The notes under the pieces were generated by a model, which saw only the letters and a program-made list of their open reading frames with translations, was not told the origin of the DNA and ran no database searches. A program made the translations under genes and the position numbers. From contig CAYFXE010000001.1 of NCBI GenBank assembly GCA_964347035.1, positions 1 to 64,000 on the forward strand: a DNA stretch of 64,000 nt. Direction: 5' to 3'. This document shows positions 8,695-16,029 of the stretch, one piece after another. Within the stretch, counting starts at the first letter, position 1, and every line of letters begins with the position of its first letter. This stretch comes from CAYFXE01 sp964347035. GTDB lineage: Bacteria; Acidobacteriota; Aminicenantia; Aminicenantales; Aminicenantaceae.

Positions 8695-8767
8695 AAAACT
8701 TTCTTTCCTTGTTCTACTCCTTCTCGCCATCCTCTGTGCAGGCTGTGTTCTGGAGAAAGATTTCTGA
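8687..8767 (+). CDS. Very small lipoprotein-like ORF at the end of the rnf operon
   Basis: A 26-codon frame from a TTG at 8687: basic start DKK, then the hydrophobic run LSFLVLLLLAIL, then the lipobox-like CAGC, and a stop six codons later. It overlaps the stop of the NusG-II gene by eight bases, the same coupling style as the rest of the operon. It could be a real micro-lipoprotein. It could also be the surviving 5' end of a decayed lipoprotein gene; ApbE, a lipoprotein flavin transferase that modifies RnfG and RnfD, often sits here. No sequence after the lipobox lets me decide. Confidence 0.4.
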   Translation: MDKKLSFLVLLLLAILCAGCVLEKDF

Positions 8768-8817
8768 GATGACCATAAGAATATTTTAAATTTATCCCCG
8801 GATTATTGAGCTATTGT

Positions 8818-8826
8818 TGTGGATAA
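8818..8826 (-). promoter_or_regulatory. Consensus DnaA box
   Basis: TGTGGATAA on the plus strand is TTATCCACA on the minus strand, a perfect consensus DnaA box. It lies downstream of dnaN in an AT-rich convergent intergenic region. Only one perfect box is present, so by itself it does not prove an origin. Confidence 0.4.
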
Positions 8827-8846
8827 GGAAGGGAAAATCTCGATTC

Positions 8847-8934
8847 TGGGGGTCAGGCATTGAAAAGTTTAGTTTTCTTTCTATGCGTCATGTCATGTCT
8901 GTACAAAATTCAAGTTTTCAAAGTCTGACCCCCA
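8847..8934. repeat. Inverted-repeat element, GGGGGTCAG ends (copy 1)
   Basis: The left end tgggggtcaggcattgaaaa and the right end, read as its complement tgggggtcagactttgaaaa, match at about 18 of 20 positions, enclosing roughly 45 bases. The element lies between the convergent ends of the rnf operon and dnaN. A second element with the same kind of ends is at 20184-20264. No coding capacity. It could act as a bidirectional terminator. Confidence 0.65.
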
Positions 8935-8940
8935 CAGTCG

Positions 8941-10041
8941 CTAAATCTTCATCGGCATCAGGACGTAAATATATTTAATGTCGTCTCCTGTCTCCGGCTT
9001 AATCAAGACTGCGCTGTTTTCATCTTTTAACTCTATTCTTATTCTTTCTTCTTTGACCGTGGTCAGAAAATCGAGGAGATACTGAGAGTTGAACCCGATC
9101 TCTATTTCATCTCCCTCGTATTCAATGTCGATCTTGTCTCGTGCTTCTCCGATTTCAGGGTTGGAGGAGAACAGTCTCAATTGGTTCTTTTCTATGTAAA
9201 ATTTAATTCCTTTGGATCTTTCTGTCGATAACAGGGCTACTCTTCTTATCGAGTCTGTTATCTCATCTCGTGATAGGAGAAGAGTATTGGGATTATCCTT
9301 TGGAATGACTGCCTCAAAATTCGGGAATTTTCCCTCAATGATCCTTGAGATGAAAGTCCTGTTTGCGACCTTAAAAAATAGATTGTTCTCATCAAGGTCA
9401 AACTCGACGTTTTCATCCTCAACTTTCTTCAGCTCGCTCAACGTCTTCTTGGAAACGATTCCTCTGATTTCCTGTTTGACTAGAATGTCTTCTAATGTTT
9501 TTGATGTGTAGGCTAACCTGTGGCCATCTGTACTCACGAATTCTAAAGAATTTTCTTGGAGTATCATCAGGGCCCCGTTCAGATAATATCTTTGTTCTTG
9601 GGCAATGGCGTAATAAACCTTATCTATCATTTCTTGAACAAATTTCAGAGGAAGGATTATATTCTTCTCGAATTTAGCAGCAGGGACCTGGGGAAAGTCG
9701 TCCTTTGGTAAACAAAGAACCTTAAATTGGCTATTTCCTGAAACGATTTCCATCAGAAGATCTCCAGCTTCCTTAAACACAATCGTTTGGTCTTCTTCAA
9801 GGGATTTCACGATCTCAAATATTTTTTTTCCGGAAACTGTTATTGATCCCGCTTCCTCGATATTAGCGGGAAAATGAGTCTTCAAGCCGACTTCTAAGTC
9901 CGTTCCAGTCAAGTTCACTTCCTTGTCTGAAACTTCGACCAATATATTGGCCAGAATAGGCATGGTGTTCCTTTTCTCAACAATTCCTTGAAGGAGTTGC
10001 AGTTCTCCGATGATGTCCTTTTTATCTATAGAAAAATTCAT
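8941..10041 (-). CDS. dnaN: DNA polymerase III sliding clamp (beta subunit)
   Basis: A 366-residue clamp, the normal length for the family. It begins MNFSIDKKDIIGELQLLQGIVEKRNTMPILANILV and ends YIYVLMPMKI, the usual C-terminal clamp signature (V-L-M-P-M-K/R). Internal landmarks include LVSTDGHRLA-type sequence (FVSTDGHRLAYTSK). It forms a ring around DNA and tethers the replicative polymerase. It lies directly downstream of dnaA on the same strand, the classic dnaA-dnaN arrangement, with a 116-base AT-rich spacer. Confidence 0.97.
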   Translation of the reverse strand: MNFSIDKKDIIGELQLLQGIVEKRNTMPILANILVEVSDKEVNLTGTDLEVGLKTHFPANIEEAGSITVSGKKIFEIVKSLEEDQTIVFKEAGDLLMEIVSGNSQFKVLCLPKDDFPQVPAAKFEKNIILPLKFVQEMIDKVYYAIAQEQRYYLNGALMILQENSLEFVSTDGHRLAYTSKTLEDILVKQEIRGIVSKKTLSELKKVEDENVEFDLDENNLFFKVANRTFISRIIEGKFPNFEAVIPKDNPNTLLLSRDEITDSIRRVALLSTERSKGIKFYIEKNQLRLFSSNPEIGEARDKIDIEYEGDEIEIGFNSQYLLDFLTTVKEERIRIELKDENSAVLIKPETGDDIKYIYVLMPMKI

Positions 10042-10157
10042 TTTCCACCTTCCTCATCAGGATTATTATTATTCTAATACAATATAGATTAAAAGATAAA
10101 TAATAAAAATAATAAATACGAAGAGAAAGTTAAAAAAATTTTTAAATAGTTGAATTT
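10042..10157. other. AT-rich dnaA-dnaN spacer
   Basis: Only about 116 bases, but very AT-rich (runs such as taataataaaaataataaatac). A DNA-unwinding element would look like this, and oriC lies between dnaA and dnaN in several phyla. I see no DnaA box in it, so its role is open. Confidence 0.35.
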
Positions 10158-11489
10158 CTAACGAATAGAGTTAATCAAACTGTTGATTTCTCTGTTAAAT
10201 TCGGGATTTTTAATCTTCATTTTATTGATTTTACGAATGCTATGAAGGACAGTTGTGTGATGTTTTCCACCGAATTTTCTACCGATTTCAGGAAGGGATG
10301 TGGACGTGAATTCCTTAGTCAAGTACATGGCAATTTGACGAGGGAAAGCAATCTTCGGAGAGTTATTCTTTGATTTAATCTGAGAGAGTTTGATTTTATA
10401 TTTATGACAGACAATACTCTGAATTTTCTCAACAGTGATTAACTTCGATGAAGAATCTAGAAGATCTTTCAAGGCTTCCTTGGCTAGATCTAAGTCTATC
10501 GGTTCTCCTTTTAGAGAAGAATAGGCGATAACGCGGCGTAGGTATCCCTCCAATTCCCGTATATTGGATTGAATCTTATCCGCGATGTAGAGGGCCACTG
10601 TTTCTGGCAAATCCACTCCTTCCAATTCTGATTTCTTTCTCAGAATAGCAATTCTAGTCTCAATATCAGGAGGCTTCAAATCAGCAATAAGACCCCACTC
10701 AAAACGGGAACTAAACCTCTCTTCGAGTTGAGGAATTTCTTTTGGGGGACAATCGCTTGATATGACAATCTGTTTTTGGCTATCGTAGAGATGATTAAAC
10801 GTGTGGAAGAACTCTTCTTTAGTTCTTTCTCGACCCGAAAGATAATGGATATCATCCATCAGGAGAACATCGACGCTTCGGTACTTATGACGAAAATCAA
10901 GAATTTTACCGTGCTGAAGATGGTTGATGAGATCATTCATGAATTTTTCTGTTGTGATATATAAAATCTTGAAATTCCTGCTGTTTTTGAGGGTGAAATG
11001 TCCGATAGCATTCATCAGATGGGTTTTTCCAAGGCCAGCACCGCCGTATATGAAAAGAGGATTATAAGAGAGGGCGGGCTTCTTAGCCACAGCCGTGGCG
11101 GCTGCATGGGCAAACTGATTACAAGAGCCGACGACAAAGTTTTGGAAGGTATAATTGGGATTTAAATTAGGGTTGAGAAGACCTCCGTTTTTTATCCGTC
11201 GATCCTGCGGTGCCCGACGCATGAATGTGGAAGGCCGTTCATCGTAAATATACTTGATATCGTAGAGCTTACCAAAAAGTTCTTTAGAACACTGATTAAT
11301 GAGGCTGGCATAATGGAAGGAAAGCCAATCTTTAAAATAGGAATTGGGCACTTTTATGTACAGAGAATCTGATTCACGACCGATGAAAGAGGTCGGCTCG
11401 AACCAAGTTTCATAGCTGTTCCTGTCGATGTTTTCTTGGACTAAAAGGAGAAGTTGAGTCCAAGCGTTTGATTTATCTTGCGGTTCCAT
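10158..11489 (-). CDS. dnaA: Chromosomal replication initiator DnaA
   Basis: A 443-residue AAA+ initiator protein. Domain I is at the start (WTQLLLLVQENIDRNSYETWF). The Walker A is GGAGLGKTHLMNAIG, the Walker B is VLLMDDIHYLSG, and sensor and arginine-finger regions follow. The domain IV DNA-binding signature near the C-terminus is GGKHHTTVLHSIRKI, where His replaces the usual Arg-Asp before His-Thr-Thr. It binds DnaA boxes and opens oriC. The start MEPQDKS is preceded by a region with DnaA-box-like sites and a good sigma-70 promoter, suggesting autoregulation. Confidence 0.97.
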   Translation of the reverse strand: MEPQDKSNAWTQLLLLVQENIDRNSYETWFEPTSFIGRESDSLYIKVPNSYFKDWLSFHYASLINQCSKELFGKLYDIKYIYDERPSTFMRRAPQDRRIKNGGLLNPNLNPNYTFQNFVVGSCNQFAHAAATAVAKKPALSYNPLFIYGGAGLGKTHLMNAIGHFTLKNSRNFKILYITTEKFMNDLINHLQHGKILDFRHKYRSVDVLLMDDIHYLSGRERTKEEFFHTFNHLYDSQKQIVISSDCPPKEIPQLEERFSSRFEWGLIADLKPPDIETRIAILRKKSELEGVDLPETVALYIADKIQSNIRELEGYLRRVIAYSSLKGEPIDLDLAKEALKDLLDSSSKLITVEKIQSIVCHKYKIKLSQIKSKNNSPKIAFPRQIAMYLTKEFTSTSLPEIGRKFGGKHHTTVLHSIRKINKMKIKNPEFNREINSLINSIR

Positions 11490-11502
11490 TGGGACGATTT
11501 AG

Positions 11503-11534
11503 ATTTCCACAGAATTTTTCACAGCTGTGGAAAA
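11503..11534. promoter_or_regulatory. Cluster of DnaA-box-like sites upstream of dnaA
   Basis: Three near-consensus sites lie between the dnaA promoter and its start codon: ATTTCCACA (11503-11511, two mismatches), TTTTTCACA (11515-11523, one mismatch) and TGTGGAAAA (11526-11534, complement TTTTCCACA, one mismatch). CCACAG and CTGTGG also form an inverted repeat here. They fit dnaA autoregulation or part of oriC. Confidence 0.55.
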
Positions 11535-11571
11535 CCTTCCTTTTGTATTGCCTGGCAGAGAAGGCGCGGCT

Positions 11572-11600
11572 ATAGTATCACGCAAAAAAAGGGATTTCAA
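11572..11600 (-). promoter_or_regulatory. Sigma-70-type promoter of dnaA
   Basis: On the minus strand TTGAAA (11600-11595), a 17-base spacer, then TACTAT (11577-11572), facing dnaA about 80 bases upstream of its start. The spacing is ideal and both hexamers match at five of six or four of six positions. Confidence 0.6.
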
Positions 11601-11618
11601 GAAGTTTGTTAAAAAAAT

Positions 11619-14585
11619 TTAAAAATCGTAGCCGATCCAGAATTTTGTCTCCCAACTGCCGACACCGGTGAAGTCATAAGGACGAGATATATCAATAAAT
11701 TCAAGCCTCTTTACAAACTCTATATGCAGGGGTAGACCGAGGAAAAAAAACTCGAATCCCCAGCCGTAAGAGCCTATGGCGTCTAGTTCTCGGAAGCGCG
11801 CGGAACCGTCTTGGTTATAACCAGCAAAAGAAATGAATTTGGCCGGGAATCCCTTGACTTTTGCCCGAGCCACATCAAAAAAGAACACACCGCGGACAGG
11901 ACCGATCTGACCGATGATGGTCGAGGCTTGGTTGATGAGAGGATGCCTGAATTCAAGGTTTAGGAACCAGCCTTCGTTGGCGATGATGTTGTAAAAATTT
12001 TCGGATCGAACCTGATTGTTCCCACCGAAGTAGAAGATGTAGGGATCTCTCCCTCGGCTCGCAAATGCCTCGAGACGAGTCGCGAAGATAAAGTCGGATC
12101 CGATGTTTAGATACTGTCTCAAATCGGCGGATGCCGTGGTGTTCTGGAGGAAGCTGCCTCCAAATGGAAGAGTCTGGCTCAACGAGACCCTGAAAGTGTT
12201 GCCTCCTGCAGGCCCATACGGATACTTGAACCGGGTAGTCTCGCCCACTAGAGAAAGAGAGAAGGAAACAATATTCCCGTTCAAGAAGCGATCATAGGTG
12301 CGTCCCCTTGTGGTGAGGTTTTGGGTAAAGATCGGATCAAAAAACTCTTCTGTGTAGCGGAGAAAACCAAGGCCAGCCTCGAACCGATAATATCTATTTA
12401 AAGGGTAGTAGGAGCTTAGATTTAATCCCGAGATTTTGCGAGTCGCGATGGCATCACGATAATTAAGACGAGAATAATAATAGGGGTCTGTGTAGCTGTA
12501 AGGGGTGTAATAGAACTGTGTGTACTGGAAAGCACTGGCCATGAACTGGAGGCGTCTTTTTTGGTTAAGATAGGCAAAATAATAAGAACGGAAAGCTCTT
12601 ACTTGATATGCCATGAAATAGAGGGTGTGGTCTGCTAGGAGATCAGTGAAGACGAGGGCTGAGCCGCCGTATATAGATCCGTCAGAGGAGACGATGGTGT
12701 CGACTGGCGGCCGGGAAGCCAGGTATAGCTTTCCTATCCCTCGATAGGGCTTGATTTCATCTTTTTTTATCTCGAGTGAGACGATAGGTTCAAACCTCTC
12801 AAACTCCTCTATCAGGGTCTTCTCCTCAAAGCTGACTTTTTTTTCGATTTCCCCCTCGAGAGTACTCTTAAAAATTTGAAAAGCTCCTTTGTTGAACGAG
12901 GAAAAGATGATGGTTTTAGAATCATTCGGGAGTGGCATCGGGAAGAAATTCCCTGTCCTGACATCTGTGTATCGTTTGAGCTCTCCTGTTTCGAGGTTCA
13001 GGGAATAGATATTGAACGCCTCTCTAATATCGCCGGAGTAAAAGAGTTCCTTCCCATCGGCCGAAAAATAGGGAGTGATGGTATTTCCCCGGCCAAACGT
13101 TAGCTGAGTCTTTTTTTGAAAATTGTCCAGCGGAGAGAGGAAGACTTTGTCATAAGAATCCAAACGGATGGTGTAGGCGACATATTTCCCGTCTGGCGAA
13201 ATTATCGGTGCCTTTTCGAAGAGATCATCCTTGGTGAGGTTGAGGATTTTTTCGTTCTCCAGATTGATTTTGAACACATCGTGGACGCCTTCGTGGAAGG
13301 CAGTGAAAAGCAACGCATTTTCTGAGGAGAAGAAACAGGGAGAGGCGGGTTGATCATACGGGATTTTGATCGTTCTCAGAGTTTTTCCTGTTAAGGCACT
13401 GATAATGAATAGGGAATGTTTCTGACCAGCCCGAGCGAAAAAAGCAATCCTGTCCCCGTCTGCGGACCAGCTAATATCGCTTCCCTTGGAAGGGTCGATT
13501 TCGTACTTGATGTGTTCATATTTAAGGGTGTGACCCTTGGTAATATTTTTGATGACAGAACCGTCTTTGGTGGAGATTAGGACGATATCGATATCGCTGT
13601 CTTTGATGTTGGCCGTTAGGGCAGCCACAATGTCTCCCGATGGGGAAAGAGTATGGGAGAGAGAGAAGTAGTAGGGATTGAGAGGAAACTCAGGGCCGAT
13701 CGGCAGGCTGTAGTCCTCCGGGTTTTCCCGCAGGAGAAAATCCTTGTGCTTCTGGCGCAGGTATTTTTTGAATTCATGATTAAACTCTCGAGATTCTTGT
13801 TTGAATGCCCGGTTAATAGGATTTTTCCTCCCTATGCGCGGATAGTTTTTTAGAGACTGCCAGAACTCTCTGATTCCGTTTTTTCCGAACTTATGCTCGA
13901 TGAAATCGTAGAGGGCATGGCCGAAATCGTAGTCCGGAGGACGCGGCAAGGGGTAGCGAGAGTAAAGATGTCCGGCATTTGTCAGTTCGGGAATACGATC
14001 GTTCAGCACCGCATCCCTGACGATGAGGGATGACCAGGAGGACCAGGTTTCTGTGTTATACTCGGCAAACCCTTCTATGATCCAGCCTGGAGGTTGAGCG
14101 AGAGAGTAGAGCGCTCCTCCAGGCTGTCCCCATAAAAGGTCGTACTCGAAAATATGAGTCAATTCGTGCTCCAGGAGATCTTGAATCTCATCCAACGCCA
14201 TATCTCCCTGGATGACGATACGATACAGGACAGGCTCAGCCACGCCGAGAACACCTTCCGGGATTTGGAAAAGATTCGTCTGCTCAAAGTCCGTAGAGGT
14301 TTTGTAAAAGATAAGAGGAACAGTGGCTGAAAGCTGGTGTTTAATATTGCTGCTGATTTTTTGGTAGGCGCTTTCAGCCATTTCTGCGAGATTCTTCAGG
14401 ATATGAACATCTCCCACATAATAGTAGATATCGAAATGATCTGTCCGGTAATGACTCCAGTCGAATTTTTCATACAACACTTTATTCTTCCCGTAATACG
14501 GGAAAAAATAAGATTGCCCATAGCTAAACTGGGCCCATAGCAAACAAAGCAAAAGAGGAAGGATGTATCTGATAAGGCGTTTCAT
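11619..14585 (-). CDS. Outer-membrane protein: zinc peptidase + TolB-like propeller + surface-antigen barrel
   Basis: A 988-residue exported protein starting MKRLIRYILPLLLCLLWAQF, a signal peptide. I chose this start for its AAGGAG site; a frame 21 codons longer lacks these features. Residues ~25-270 are a gluzincin-type peptidase domain with HELTH at about 140-144 and a downstream Glu in EGFAEYN (~175). The middle (~300-620) is a TolB/WD40-like propeller with repeated SPDGKYVAY-, SADGDRIAF- and SADGKELFY-type blades. The last ~350 residues are rich in alternating aromatic strands and end in WIGYDF, like a bacterial surface antigen (Omp85/BamA-type) barrel with a terminal Phe. Two lipoprotein genes lie directly upstream on the same strand. 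Confidence 0.8.
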   Translation of the reverse strand: MKRLIRYILPLLLCLLWAQFSYGQSYFFPYYGKNKVLYEKFDWSHYRTDHFDIYYYVGDVHILKNLAEMAESAYQKISSNIKHQLSATVPLIFYKTSTDFEQTNLFQIPEGVLGVAEPVLYRIVIQGDMALDEIQDLLEHELTHIFEYDLLWGQPGGALYSLAQPPGWIIEGFAEYNTETWSSWSSLIVRDAVLNDRIPELTNAGHLYSRYPLPRPPDYDFGHALYDFIEHKFGKNGIREFWQSLKNYPRIGRKNPINRAFKQESREFNHEFKKYLRQKHKDFLLRENPEDYSLPIGPEFPLNPYYFSLSHTLSPSGDIVAALTANIKDSDIDIVLISTKDGSVIKNITKGHTLKYEHIKYEIDPSKGSDISWSADGDRIAFFARAGQKHSLFIISALTGKTLRTIKIPYDQPASPCFFSSENALLFTAFHEGVHDVFKINLENEKILNLTKDDLFEKAPIISPDGKYVAYTIRLDSYDKVFLSPLDNFQKKTQLTFGRGNTITPYFSADGKELFYSGDIREAFNIYSLNLETGELKRYTDVRTGNFFPMPLPNDSKTIIFSSFNKGAFQIFKSTLEGEIEKKVSFEEKTLIEEFERFEPIVSLEIKKDEIKPYRGIGKLYLASRPPVDTIVSSDGSIYGGSALVFTDLLADHTLYFMAYQVRAFRSYYFAYLNQKRRLQFMASAFQYTQFYYTPYSYTDPYYYSRLNYRDAIATRKISGLNLSSYYPLNRYYRFEAGLGFLRYTEEFFDPIFTQNLTTRGRTYDRFLNGNIVSFSLSLVGETTRFKYPYGPAGGNTFRVSLSQTLPFGGSFLQNTTASADLRQYLNIGSDFIFATRLEAFASRGRDPYIFYFGGNNQVRSENFYNIIANEGWFLNLEFRHPLINQASTIIGQIGPVRGVFFFDVARAKVKGFPAKFISFAGYNQDGSARFRELDAIGSYGWGFEFFFLGLPLHIEFVKRLEFIDISRPYDFTGVGSWETKFWIGYDF

Positions 14586-14598
14586 GTTGACTCCTTGT

Positions 14599-15255
14599 TT
14601 ATTTTGAGATGATGTAGCGTTCTTGGATTTTTTCTCCACCCAAGACACTACGGAGGAGCTTATCCTTGACCTTCAGGATCAGGTCAAAGAAAGCAAAGTA
14701 GGCTGTCTGATTCGGATTCTTATAGCCCTGGGTTTCTGTGAAGGTCCTGGTGTAGAGAGATTTTCCTGTTTCGGCATTTATAAGGTAAAGGTTGAGGTTA
14801 AGCGTATAAAATTTGCGTTCGGCTAGCTTCCGTTCGACTTCGAAAGGGCCCTCAAACCTTGACCGTTTCGTGTCCAATATAGCCTTTCGGATTTCCTCCG
14901 TGTACTGCGCGCTACCAGTTAGGAAGAGCGTCTGTTCTGGCTTTGTGGCCTTGTCCTTCCAAAAGGCATCATTTGTAAAGATCTTTTCATCTTCGATGGA
15001 AATGTTTTTAACAGTTGTCTTCCCTTCGAATTCTTGTCCGATCTCGAAGTTGAAGTAATCTACGATTTCTTGATTTAGGTTGATATCTTTGGTTTCCTTC
15101 TGGATGAGGAAATCGGTGATGATGATCTCCTCGAATTGAGCTAAATCGAGAGCCGCCTCTCCCGGGATCTCCAACCGCAGCTTCCAGTACAGATTAGAGG
15201 AACAGGATAGGAACAGAAAGAGGAAGGAGATAAGTAAGAACTTAATTTTTCTCAT
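14599..15255 (-). CDS. Lipoprotein of unknown function
   Basis: A 218-residue protein with a lipoprotein signal: MRKIKFLLISFLFLFLSC, where the Cys at 18 would be lipidated. The mature part is mixed alpha/beta without a domain I recognise. It has EFEGKTTVKNISIEDEKIF in the middle and ends KLLRSVLGGEKIQERYIISK. The EIIITDF strand and the later LFLTGSAQYTEE hint at the GNA1162/CsgG-like or LptE-like lipoproteins, but that is only a resemblance. It overlaps the TPR lipoprotein gene upstream by 14 bases and is 13 bases from the large peptidase-barrel gene, so the three form an operon. Confidence 0.65.
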   Translation of the reverse strand: MRKIKFLLISFLFLFLSCSSNLYWKLRLEIPGEAALDLAQFEEIIITDFLIQKETKDINLNQEIVDYFNFEIGQEFEGKTTVKNISIEDEKIFTNDAFWKDKATKPEQTLFLTGSAQYTEEIRKAILDTKRSRFEGPFEVERKLAERKFYTLNLNLYLINAETGKSLYTRTFTETQGYKNPNQTAYFAFFDLILKVKDKLLRSVLGGEKIQERYIISK

Positions 15256-15607
15256 CTTTTTTTTCTTCTTTCTTTTTGAGGTCGTAATGGGTTTTAAAAT
15301 TCTGAAAATTCGATTTTATGTATTTATTGTCGGGGCTTAACTTTAACGCGATCTCATATTCCTTATTTGCCTCATCCCAGAGGCCCTTTTTTTCGTAAGC
15401 AACGGCTAGGTTGTTATGGGCAGCCGCGGATTGAGGATTCGAGGCAATAACTTTTTTCCAGCGAAAGATGGCCTCATCCCAAAGATCTTTCCGCGCGGCT
15501 TCAGCACCGAAAAGAAGTTGGTTTGTGACGAACGGGCGGCTACAGCTCTGCAGAGCAATGAGGATAAACAGAAGGATGGAGATGAATGGAAGGATTCGTT
15601 TATTCAT
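15242..15607 (-). CDS. Small TPR lipoprotein
   Basis: A 121-residue protein beginning MNKRILPFISILLFILIALQSC, a lipoprotein signal with Cys at 22. A 20-codon longer version exists but would bury the signal peptide. The mature part holds two to three tetratricopeptide repeats (DLWDEAIFRWKKVIASNPQS, AAAHNNLAVAYEKKGLWDEA, then a third), and ends in a Lys/Glu tail (KKKEEKKDEKN). TPRs mediate protein contacts, so a scaffold role for the downstream surface protein is likely, but this is inference. First gene of the three-gene operon. Confidence 0.75.
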   Translation of the reverse strand: MNKRILPFISILLFILIALQSCSRPFVTNQLLFGAEAARKDLWDEAIFRWKKVIASNPQSAAAHNNLAVAYEKKGLWDEANKEYEIALKLSPDNKYIKSNFQNFKTHYDLKKKEEKKDEKN

Positions 15608-15779
15608 TATCGCCTGAATAATTAGACTACTTCTTTTTGCGTGTTTCGTCAAGGACAAGAGATGCAATTTTCATGCCAGGATAAAGAAGAGGAGAAGGGC
15701 TAGTAGTCTGATTGTTATAAAAAGATGACATGTGTATGTTGCAGATGAAGACATCGAGGTGGTGGATGCGAATTAATCG

Positions 15780-15808
15780 TTGGAAATTTTTGAAAAATAT
15801 GTTATAAA
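15780..15808 (+). promoter_or_regulatory. Probable rpmB promoter
   Basis: TTGGAA (15780-15785), a 17-base spacer and TATAAA (15803-15808), located about 25 bases before the rpmB start. It lies in the divergent region between rpmB and the TPR lipoprotein gene. Confidence 0.5.
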
Positions 15809-15832
15809 AAGGCTCCTTGTGTAGAGAATACA

Positions 15833-16024
15833 ATGGCAAAGATATGTGAGATTTGCGGGAAAGGCCCTCTTTTCGGTCAAACCATCAGTCATTCCCATAA
15901 AGCCTCAAAAAAAAAGTGGAGACCGAATCTCCAACGAGTTAAGGCCAAGACCCCTACAGGTGTGAAGTATATCTGGGCCTGTACGAGATGCCTCCGGTCA
16001 GGGAGGGTTATCAAAGCCCTTTAG
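15833..16024 (+). CDS. rpmB: 50S ribosomal protein L28
   Basis: A 63-residue L28. It begins MAKICEICGKGPLFGQTISHSHKA and ends CTRCLRSGRVIKAL. The CxxC pair near residues 5-8 and another at about 51-54 give the zinc-binding (C+) type. The VSHSHKAS-like segment followed by KKWRPNLQ is diagnostic. It is the only plus-strand gene in the 9-22 kb stretch and its stop lies five bases from the stop of the convergent rel/spoT gene. Confidence 0.96.
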   Translation: MAKICEICGKGPLFGQTISHSHKASKKKWRPNLQRVKAKTPTGVKYIWACTRCLRSGRVIKAL

Positions 16025-16029
16025 CCAGA

